DNA from: Candidatus Latescibacterota bacterium
Lineage (GTDB): Bacteria > Latescibacterota > UBA2968 > UBA8231
NCBI GenBank assembly: GCA_022827165.1
Contig: JAJDTN010000135.1
Location: forward strand, 1-5,590
Reading direction: 5' to 3'
Length of the DNA: 5,590 nt
The position numbers and the translations under genes are program-made. Below the pieces are notes generated by a model. The model was not told where the DNA came from, searched no databases, and was given only the letters and a program-made list of their open reading frames with translations. This document shows, in pieces, positions 1-4,403 of this stretch (position 1 is its first letter; every line of letters begins with the position of its first letter).

Positions 1-193
1 CCGCGGCGCGGGCGGCCTCGACGGCGGTGGTCACCGACGCCGTGTCGCCCCGGAAGCTGAGGGAAACGAACCCGCCGCCGATGCGCTCGAACCCGAGCAG
101 GCGGACATCGGCCGTCTTGGCCGCGGTATCGGCGGCTTCGACGACGCCGACCAGGCCGCGGGTCTCGATCAGTCCGATGGCCGACCCGGGCAC
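1..193 (-). CDS. Bacterial microcompartment (BMC) shell protein, hexamer-type, C-terminus cut by window edge
   Basis: Sixty-four residues are visible. After a short V-P-G-S lead they match a single BMC domain (Pfam BMC, PduA/EutM/CcmK type) almost from residue 5. Visible hallmarks are AIGLIETRGLVG (5-16), the helix EAADTAAKTADV with its conserved Lys, the beta strand VRLLGFERIGGGFV with a pore loop IGGGF, and FRGDTASV followed by the next helix. Family members are about 90-100 aa, so roughly 30 residues lie beyond the left edge. Such proteins form hexagonal tiles that build the shell of metabolic organelles; the Gly-rich pore loop lines the central pore. The GTG start at 193 gives the usual few residues before the domain, but no Shine-Dalgarno sequence precedes it. 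It follows rpsR by 15 nt in the same frame, so translation is probably coupled to rpsR. Which microcompartment it belongs to cannot be told; no encapsulated enzyme is visible here. Confidence 0.85.
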   Translation of the reverse strand, partial: MPGSAIGLIETRGLVGVVEAADTAAKTADVRLLGFERIGGGFVSLSFRGDTASVTTAVEAARAA

Positions 194-208
194 GGGTGAA
201 AAGAGGGG

Positions 209-430
209 CTAACGCGTATCGTTGATGCTGTAGGGCAGCAGCCCGAGATAGCGGGCCCGCTTGATGGCGCGCACGATCCTGGTCTGCTGGGAGCGGGTGG
301 CGCCGGTACGGCGGGCCGGCTCGATCTTGCCGAAGGGAGTGAGGAAGCGGGACAGCACGTCGAGCCGCTTGTAGTCGATCTCTTCGGGCTTCAGCTTGGC
401 CGTGAACTCTTTGCGATTGACCCGGGCGAT
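209..430 (-). CDS. rpsR: 30S ribosomal protein S18, apparent ATC start codon
   Basis: The 73-residue product aligns with S18 along its whole length: (I/M)ARVNRKEF at the N-terminus, EEIDYKRLDVLSRFLTPFGKI (positions 16-36), ARRTGATRSQQTRIVRAIKRARYLGLLPY (39-67) and a short polar tail. S18 binds 16S rRNA in the platform of the small subunit, next to S6. The start is unusual. The frame is open from about 525 but has no ATG, GTG or TTG upstream of the S18 homology. The first in-frame GTG (codon 24) would delete a third of the protein. ATC at 430 lines up exactly with Met1 of Escherichia coli S18 (MARYFRRRKF) and has AGGAG nine nt upstream. The usual partners rpsF, ssb and rplI are not adjacent; the downstream gene is a BMC shell protein. 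An ATG-to-ATC base error remains possible. Identity is near certain, start well supported. Confidence 0.92.
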   Translation of the reverse strand: MARVNRKEFTAKLKPEEIDYKRLDVLSRFLTPFGKIEPARRTGATRSQQTRIVRAIKRARYLGLLPYSINDTR

Positions 431-439
431 GGCGCTTGG

Positions 440-444
440 CTCCT
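440..444 (-). promoter_or_regulatory. Shine-Dalgarno site deciding the rpsR start
   Basis: On the minus strand AGGAG is followed by nine nt and then ATC at 430. It is the only purine-rich anti-SD match just upstream of the S18 homology, and it supports initiation at the ATC rather than at an upstream CTG (487-485), which has no SD. Confidence 0.6.
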
Positions 445-494
445 GTGCGGCGTGGAGGGGCCGCCGGCGGGAGGGCCGATGCGGCAGGTGAGCT

Positions 495-1829
495 TTGGAA
501 GCTAGGGAACATGCCTCTCTCCGTCAACGATGGAGGCGGGCCTCCGGCCTCGCCCGCTGGGCCGCCTTCTGCCTGGGAATCGTCGCCCTCCTGCCCCCCG
601 CGGCAGGCTCCCGCGGACCACTGGCCGCCGGGTTGACGGCGACGGCGGTGCTCCTCGCGGCGGGGCTCCTCCGCCGCTCCCCGGAACGGCCTCCGCGCCG
701 CCTGCTGTGGCCCGCCGCCGCCTGGCTCGCCGGCCTGGGGATCAGCTTCGCCCTCGGCGGGTCCTCCGAGCCGGCCCCCCTGCTGCCGCCCCTGCTGGGG
801 ACGGCGGCCCTCTTCGTGGGCTGGCAGCTGCGGCGCGCGCCCGACGCCGCGGTCGCCATGGCCGGCATCGGCGCCGGTGCCGTGGCGGCCTCCCTGCACG
901 CCGCCGCCCAGCACGCCGGTTGGGACCCGGTCCCCCGGGCCGACTTCTTTCCCGACCGCGTGGTGGGACCCTTCGCCAACCCCAACCACCTCGCCGGCTT
1001 CCTGGCGGCGGCCCTGCCGCTGCTGCTGACCGCCGGCCTGGGCGCAGGCAGCTCCCCGGGCGGGGTCCGCTGGCGGCCGGCCCTGGGCCTGGGGCTGGCG
1101 GTCCTGCTGATCCTCGGGATCCTGCTGCTGGCGGGCAGCCGCGGGGCGCTGGCCGGCTGCCTGGCGGGGACCACCGTGGTCTTCGCCGGCTACGTCCGCG
1201 GCGCGCGGCTGGGCCGGCTCCGGGCGAGGCCCTCGGGATGGCTGCTGCTGCTGGTCGGCGCGGCGGGGGTGGCGCTGCTGCTCCGCCACGAGCCGGTCAT
1301 GAGCAACCGCCAGGGGCAGACCTCGGTCGGCCAGCGGCTGAAGGCGATGCTCAACGTGGCCGGGGATGAGGCCGACCGGGACGCCACCCTGGTGCACCGG
1401 CGGGTGCTCCGGAGCCTCGCCTGGCGCATGTTCGCCGCCGACCCCTGGCTCGGCGCCGGACCCGGGCAGTTCCGGACGGCGGGCGCCCTGGCCGACGAGG
1501 CCGAGACGCGGCTGCTGGCCTCGGTGAGGGGGGGCCTGCCCCGCCACGCCCACAACGAGCTGCTGCAGACGGCGGCCGAGTCGGGCCTGGCGGGCCTGCT
1601 GCCGCTGGTCGTCCTGCTCGCCGCGGGCGGCCTCGGCGCCCTCGGGCCCGCCTGGCGCACGGGGGATCCGGTGACCTGGGCGGCCCTCGGCGGATGCGCC
1701 GCGGTCATGGTCCACGGGCTGGTGAGCTACCCGCTGCACATGCCCGCCACGGCGGGGGCCTTCTGGGTGCTGCTCGGTGTCCTGTTCCGGCGCGGGGAGC
1801 CCCGGGGGGCGGGCGCTCGGAGCGCCTAG
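495..1829 (+). CDS. O-antigen ligase/polymerase family membrane protein (Wzy_C / WaaL-like)
   Basis: A 444-residue polytopic inner-membrane protein with roughly twelve hydrophobic segments: about residues 21-38, 42-60, 70-88, 98-112, 118-138, 163-184, 196-213, 216-233, 248-264, 363-383, 393-410 and 418-432. It has the signature order of the O-antigen ligase/polymerase family: FANPNHLAGFL (160-170), GSRGA (214-218), a large periplasmic loop of about 100 residues, then PWLGAGPGQF (317-326) and HAHNELLQTAAESGL (351-365). Family members transfer or polymerise undecaprenyl-linked glycans at the periplasmic face; whether this is a ligase (WaaL), polymerase (Wzy) or protein glycosyltransferase cannot be told from sequence alone. 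The TTG start at 495 is chosen because AGGTGA (486-491) precedes it at good spacing and because no in-frame ATG occurs before residue 122. No glycosyltransferase or flippase gene is adjacent, so it is an orphan in this window. Its stop overlaps that of the converging creatininase-family gene. Confidence 0.87.
   Translation: MEAREHASLRQRWRRASGLARWAAFCLGIVALLPPAAGSRGPLAAGLTATAVLLAAGLLRRSPERPPRRLLWPAAAWLAGLGISFALGGSSEPAPLLPPLLGTAALFVGWQLRRAPDAAVAMAGIGAGAVAASLHAAAQHAGWDPVPRADFFPDRVVGPFANPNHLAGFLAAALPLLLTAGLGAGSSPGGVRWRPALGLGLAVLLILGILLLAGSRGALAGCLAGTTVVFAGYVRGARLGRLRARPSGWLLLLVGAAGVALLLRHEPVMSNRQGQTSVGQRLKAMLNVAGDEADRDATLVHRRVLRSLAWRMFAADPWLGAGPGQFRTAGALADEAETRLLASVRGGLPRHAHNELLQTAAESGLAGLLPLVVLLAAGGLGALGPAWRTGDPVTWAALGGCAAVMVHGLVSYPLHMPATAGAFWVLLGVLFRRGEPRGAGARSA
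499..527 (-). promoter_or_regulatory. Candidate sigma-70-type promoter for rpsR-BMC
   Basis: Read on the minus strand, TTGACG (527-522, five of six to TTGACA) is followed by a 17-nt spacer and TAGCTT (504-499, three of six to TATAAT, keeping the TA...T positions). Transcription would start near 492, giving a leader of about 60 nt before rpsR. The site lies inside the first codons of the divergent membrane-protein gene. The -35 and spacing are good, the -10 is weak. Confidence 0.35.
1826..1829. other. Shared CTAG: overlapping convergent stop codons
   Basis: The palindrome CTAG holds the TAG stop of the plus-strand membrane-protein gene (1827-1829) and the TAG stop of the minus-strand hydrolase gene (1828-1826). 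There is no space for a terminator between the two genes, so each transcript must run into the other gene's 3' end. Confidence 0.9.
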
Positions 1830-2638
1830 CGGCAGAAGCTGCCGAAGTCGCGGTAGTGGCGGACCGGCAGCTCGTGGTAGCGGCGGGCCAGCGCCTCCAG
1901 CCGCTGGCAGGCCAGCTCGTAGATCCGCCGGCCCTTCTCCGCCGAGGCGGCAAGGGCGTCGCCCATGATGCCGGTGCCCCCGGCGGTGTCGCGGCGGCGC
2001 TCGGCGAAGACGGCGAAGGGCAGCTCCTCGAAGGGGGCCGTCAGGGAGTCGTCGGCGGCGGCGCGGCTCATGTCGACCATGTGGGCCCGCAGATGCAGCT
2101 GCACCGCCGTCTCCCACTCGCCGCCGTGACCGACCATCTCGTCGGTGGCGCTCCACTCCCGCATCTCCGCCTCGACGGCGTCCCACCAGCTGAAGCTGAG
2201 GGTGAAGACGTCCTCCTCGGCCAGCTGCCAGCTGACGGCGCGGCAGGGCGCGGCGTTGCCGCCGTGGCCGTTGAGGGTGACGATGCGCTCGAAGCCGTTG
2301 GCGTGGATGCTGCGGCAGACGTCGGCCACCAGGGCCTGGAAGGTCTCGAGGCCCAGGGAGATGGTGCCGGCGAAGCCCATGTTGTAGTGCGTGAACCCCG
2401 ACCAGATCGGCGGCGCCACGATGACCGGGAAGTCCTCCACCCGCCGCGCCACCTCGGCGGCCATGTGGAAGGGGGCCGAGATGTCGACGTCCATGGGGCA
2501 GTGGGGGCCGTGCTGCTCCACCGAGCCCACCGGCACGATCACCACCGGCGCCTGCTCCACCGCCTCCTCGAACTCGTGGCGGAGCATCTCCTGCCACATG
2601 ACCTTGCGGTTGGAGCCGTCGTAGGAAACCGAGTACAT
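1826..2638 (-). CDS. Creatininase-family metal-dependent amidohydrolase
   Basis: A 270-residue cytoplasmic protein, close to the usual 240-270 aa of the creatininase (creatinine amidohydrolase) family. Metal-site motifs are all present and in order: GSVEQHGPH (38-46, ligand candidates Glu41 and His43), Asp52 in PMDVD, NGHGGN (123-128, His125), and HGGEWET (171-177, Glu174). These match the dinuclear Zn/Mn ligand set known for creatininase. The family also contains MftE, FAPy deformylase and the IolN-type keto-inositol hydrolases, so the name does not mean the substrate is creatinine. It is the second gene of a two-gene operon, starting 1 nt after the stop of the Gfo/Idh/MocA oxidoreductase, with a good GGAGG inside the end of that gene. 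The ATG at 2638 is firmly set by this spacing. Inference: it hydrolyses the product of the oxidoreductase or a related C-N or C-C bond. The family call is secure, the substrate unknown. Confidence 0.9.
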   Translation of the reverse strand: MYSVSYDGSNRKVMWQEMLRHEFEEAVEQAPVVIVPVGSVEQHGPHCPMDVDISAPFHMAAEVARRVEDFPVIVAPPIWSGFTHYNMGFAGTISLGLETFQALVADVCRSIHANGFERIVTLNGHGGNAAPCRAVSWQLAEEDVFTLSFSWWDAVEAEMREWSATDEMVGHGGEWETAVQLHLRAHMVDMSRAAADDSLTAPFEELPFAVFAERRRDTAGGTGIMGDALAASAEKGRRIYELACQRLEALARRYHELPVRHYRDFGSFCR

Positions 2639-2639
2639 G

Positions 2640-3815
2640 CTATTCCTCCATCTCCTCGTGCAGCCGCCTCATGGCCTCGCCGTGGGCCACTCCCTCGCGG
2701 CGCAGGGCCCTGTAGCGGTCCCGGTCGATGCCCTCCCAGCTCTTGTAGCCGCGGATGTCGCGGCCACCCTCGGCCTCCACCGGCAACTCCCCCGCCTCGA
2801 TCATGAGCCCCAGGGGGTACTCCTTCTCCTGCAGCGGGAAGTGGATCACCCGCCGGCGCCGGGCCGACTCGTAGAGACCCATCATGATCTCCACCGTGAT
2901 CCGCGCCTGCGCGCCGGAGCCGCGGTGCTCGTCGACCTCGCCCTCGAGCCACTGCACGAGCTCGCGCACCTGGGCGGCGTTGGTGTCGCCGCCGATCGCC
3001 TGGCCACCCTCCCCGAGGCCGAGATCGATCTCCTGCCAGCCGGCGGCGCCGGCGTTCATCAGGCGCACCCGGCCCTCGTTGACGTCCATCAGCCCCTCGG
3101 TGCCGCGGATCTGAAAGCCGCCGGCGGTGGCCCCCTCGCGCATCAGGTCGGACTGGATGAAGAGCTGCACGCCGCCGTCGAAGTGGACCAGCCCCAGGCA
3201 GGAGTCCTCGATCGCCGTGCCGCGCTCGTAGCGGTCGGTGAGGCGCTCGACGGCGCCCATCACCCACCGGGGGTCGGGATCGCCGAGGACGAAGCGCGAG
3301 CCGTCGATGGAGTGGGTCCCCCAGTTCGACAGCCCGTCGGCGACCTTGTTGGTCACCATCAGGGGCTCGCCCACGGCGCCCTGCCGCACCAAGCCGCGGG
3401 CCTTCTCCCAGCCCCTGGTGAAGCGCCGCTGGTGGCTGACCACGAGCTTCGTACCGCTGGCCTCGCAGGCCTCCACCATGCGGTCGGCGGCGCCGAGGCC
3501 GATGGCCATCGGCTTCTCGCAGATCACCGCCTTCACGCCGGCCTCGGCGGCGGCGATCGTCGGCCCCGGATGCAGCAGGTGCCAGGTGCAGACGCTGACG
3601 ATGTCGGGTTTCGCCTCGGCGAGCATCTCCTCGACGCTCTCGAAGCCCCGCAGGTTCAGGTGGGGATAGACCTCCTCGATGTAGCGGTTCCGGGCCTCGG
3701 CCACGGGATCGGCCACGGCCACCACCTCGACTCCGTCGACGAGGGCATAGCCCTCCATGTGGGCCTGTCCGATGCCGCCGCAGCCGACGATGGCGGCTCT
3801 GTATTTCGCGGGCAT
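2640..3815 (-). CDS. Gfo/Idh/MocA family NAD(P)-dependent oxidoreductase
   Basis: A 391-residue soluble dehydrogenase. The N-terminal Rossmann fold has AAIVGCGGIGQAH (7-19, the GxGxxG dinucleotide loop), an acidic end of beta-2 at AVADP (33-37) that suggests NAD preference, and the family's CEKPMA (99-104), whose Lys101 is the conserved catalytic/cofactor lysine. The C-terminal substrate domain starts near 126 with SHQRRF and includes GTHSID (166-171), where His168 and Asp171 are the usual catalytic and substrate-binding positions. Family members oxidise or reduce sugars, inositols and related polyols. The frame stays open far upstream (to about 4121), but ATG 3815 is preferred: it sits five residues before the first Rossmann strand, as usual, and the extension would lie antisense inside arfB. 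There is no Shine-Dalgarno sequence. Instead a TATACT box lies eight nt before the ATG, which fits a leaderless mRNA. It forms an operon with the creatininase-family gene. About 65 extra residues at the end (after IHFPLQ, 324-329) are probably an extension that packs on the substrate domain. Specific substrate unknown. Confidence 0.9.
   Translation of the reverse strand: MPAKYRAAIVGCGGIGQAHMEGYALVDGVEVVAVADPVAEARNRYIEEVYPHLNLRGFESVEEMLAEAKPDIVSVCTWHLLHPGPTIAAAEAGVKAVICEKPMAIGLGAADRMVEACEASGTKLVVSHQRRFTRGWEKARGLVRQGAVGEPLMVTNKVADGLSNWGTHSIDGSRFVLGDPDPRWVMGAVERLTDRYERGTAIEDSCLGLVHFDGGVQLFIQSDLMREGATAGGFQIRGTEGLMDVNEGRVRLMNAGAAGWQEIDLGLGEGGQAIGGDTNAAQVRELVQWLEGEVDEHRGSGAQARITVEIMMGLYESARRRRVIHFPLQEKEYPLGLMIEAGELPVEAEGGRDIRGYKSWEGIDRDRYRALRREGVAHGEAMRRLHEEMEE
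2645..2649 (-). promoter_or_regulatory. Shine-Dalgarno site of the creatininase-family gene, inside the upstream gene
   Basis: On the minus strand GGAGG overlaps the last codons of the oxidoreductase gene and is followed by six nt, including its TAG stop (2642-2640), before ATG at 2638. This layout indicates translational coupling of the two genes. Confidence 0.75.
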
Positions 3816-3839
3816 GACGGGATAGTATAGACAGCGCCC
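3816..3839. promoter_or_regulatory. 24-bp divergent promoter region, probably giving two leaderless transcripts
   Basis: Only 24 bp separate the ATG of the oxidoreductase (minus) from the ATG of arfB (plus). On the minus strand TATACT (3829-3824, five of six to TATAAT) ends eight nt before its ATG, with a weak TGGAGA -35 candidate (3853-3848, 18-nt spacer). On the plus strand TATAGA (3826-3831) also ends eight nt before ATG 3840; TAGTAT (3823-3828) is an alternative. Neither gene has a Shine-Dalgarno sequence. The minus -10 is convincing; the plus one is weaker. Confidence 0.5.
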
Positions 3840-4286
3840 ATGGACCCTCTCCAGAGCCGCGACGGAATCGACCTGCCCGGGGGCCTCCGCATTCCCCTCT
3901 CCGAGCTGCGGTTCTCCTTCAGCCGCAGCCCCGGACCCGGGGGGCAGCACGTGAACAAGGTCAACACCCGCGTCGAGCTGCGCTTCGACCTGGCGGCCAG
4001 CCCCGGTCTCCCCGCCGAGTTGCGCCAGCGCGCCCTCGCCCGGCTCGCAGACCGCCTCAACCGCGCCGGCCAGCTCGTGGTCGCCTCCTCCCGGCACCGG
4101 TCCCAGACCCGCAACCGCCACGACTGCATCGAGCGCTTCCAGGCGCTCATGGCCGAAGCCCTGCGTCCTCCCGGCCCCCGGCGGCGGCGCACGCGGCCGG
4201 GCCGTGCGGCGATCGCCCGCCGCCGCGAAGCCAAGATCCGCCAGTCCCGGAAGAAGAGCCTGCGCCGGCGCCCCGATTCCGAGTGA
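3840..4286 (+). CDS. arfB: Ribosome-rescue peptidyl-tRNA hydrolase ArfB (YaeJ-like)
   Basis: A 148-residue protein with a class-I release-factor-type catalytic domain and a basic tail, close to the 140 aa of E. coli ArfB. The N-terminal part has LRIPLSELRFSFSRSPGPGGQHVNKVNTRVELRFD (16-50), in which GGQ (34-36) is the peptidyl-tRNA hydrolysing motif and HVNK is the typical follow-on. SRHRSQTRNR (84-93) is the second conserved block. A linker is followed by a highly basic C-terminus (about 113-144, rich in Arg/Lys), which in ArfB enters the empty mRNA channel of stalled ribosomes. It has no stop-codon-recognition domain, so it is not RF1, RF2 or the RF-like PrfH. ATG 3840 is forced: an in-frame TAG at 3828-3830 excludes any longer form. 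It is transcribed divergently from the oxidoreductase operon and is probably leaderless. A GC hairpin 30 nt after its stop may end its transcript. Confidence 0.92.
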   Translation: MDPLQSRDGIDLPGGLRIPLSELRFSFSRSPGPGGQHVNKVNTRVELRFDLAASPGLPAELRQRALARLADRLNRAGQLVVASSRHRSQTRNRHDCIERFQALMAEALRPPGPRRRRTRPGRAAIARRREAKIRQSRKKSLRRRPDSE

Positions 4287-4315
4287 ACCGATTCGCTCCT
4301 TGAGGCGTCAGACCT

Positions 4316-4347
4316 GGGAGGGCTTGCCAATGTGCGGCTGCCCTCCC
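4316..4347 (+). terminator. GC-rich hairpin after arfB (possible terminator or attenuator)
   Basis: GGGAGGGC (4316-4323) and GCCCTCCC (4340-4347) are perfect inverted repeats. Inside the loop GCC (4326-4328) can pair with GGC (4336-4338), extending the stem across a small internal loop. It starts 30 nt after the arfB stop. The following bases (TATCGTTACCTT) are U-containing but not a clean U-tract, so an intrinsic terminator is possible rather than clear. The arms also interleave with the promoter of the next gene. Confidence 0.45.
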
Positions 4348-4353
4348 TATCGT
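4324..4353 (+). promoter_or_regulatory. Sigma-70-like promoter of the sigma-factor gene
   Basis: TTGCCA (4324-4329, five of six to TTGACA) is followed by 18 nt and TATCGT (4348-4353, four of six to TATAAT, keeping TAT...T). Transcription would start near 4360, leaving a leader of about 43 nt with a consensus Shine-Dalgarno sequence. The -35 begins directly after one arm of the hairpin repeat and the -10 directly after the other. Confidence 0.5.
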
Positions 4354-4354
4354 T

Positions 4355-4376
4355 ACCTTAACGTTCACGTCAAGGT
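4355..4376. repeat. 22-bp imperfect palindrome at the predicted start of the sigma-factor transcript (operator candidate)
   Basis: ACCTTAACGT and ACGTCAAGGT are inverted repeats, ten positions per arm with one mismatch, separated by TC. The dyad starts one base after the predicted -10 and covers the expected transcription start. This is a typical place for a repressor site. In RNA it could also fold into a hairpin with a UUCA loop at the 5' end of the leader. No regulator for it is identified. Confidence 0.5.
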
Positions 4377-4393
4377 TGGTCCCGGACAAATTC

Positions 4394-4398
4394 GGAGG
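4394..4398 (+). promoter_or_regulatory. Consensus Shine-Dalgarno site of the sigma-factor gene
   Basis: GGAGG followed by five nt and ATG 4404. This is one of the two consensus SD sites in the window, unlike the adjacent arfB and oxidoreductase starts, which have none. It fixes the sigma-factor start. Confidence 0.75.
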
Positions 4399-4403
4399 GC
4401 GGA

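Noticed and set aside
461..470. CCGCCGGCGG palindrome upstream of rpsR as an operator
   Set aside because: A 10-bp all-GC palindrome is expected by chance in DNA of this composition, and it has no further symmetry outside the core.
428..487. CTG at 487-485 as the start of rpsR
   Set aside because: It would add 19 residues absent from S18 proteins and has no Shine-Dalgarno sequence; the ATC has one and aligns with the E. coli Met1.
530..1369. An ATG-initiated Arg/Pro/Gly-rich frame inside the membrane-protein gene
   Set aside because: Frame-shifted shadow: low-complexity composition typical of out-of-frame GC-rich DNA, whereas the TTG-started frame gives membrane segments and Wzy_C motifs.
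1694..2806. A 370-codon plus-strand frame opposite the creatininase-family gene
   Set aside because: Low-complexity antisense frame crossing gene boundaries, no domain, and the minus-strand protein has a complete metal-binding motif set.
2637..3830. A long open frame on the plus strand opposite the oxidoreductase gene
   Set aside because: Composition is His/Leu/Ala/Val-rich without family motifs, as expected for the antisense of a GC-rich gene; the minus strand encodes a clear Gfo/Idh/MocA protein.
3816..4121. N-terminal extension of the oxidoreductase frame by about 100 codons
   Set aside because: The added residues have no recognisable fold, run antisense through arfB, and precede a textbook Rossmann start. 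ATG 3815 has a -10 box at the right distance.
4287..4403. A small RNA or riboswitch in the sigma-factor leader
   Set aside because: The two hairpins do not match any riboswitch architecture I recognise; promoter plus operator or terminator explains them more simply.
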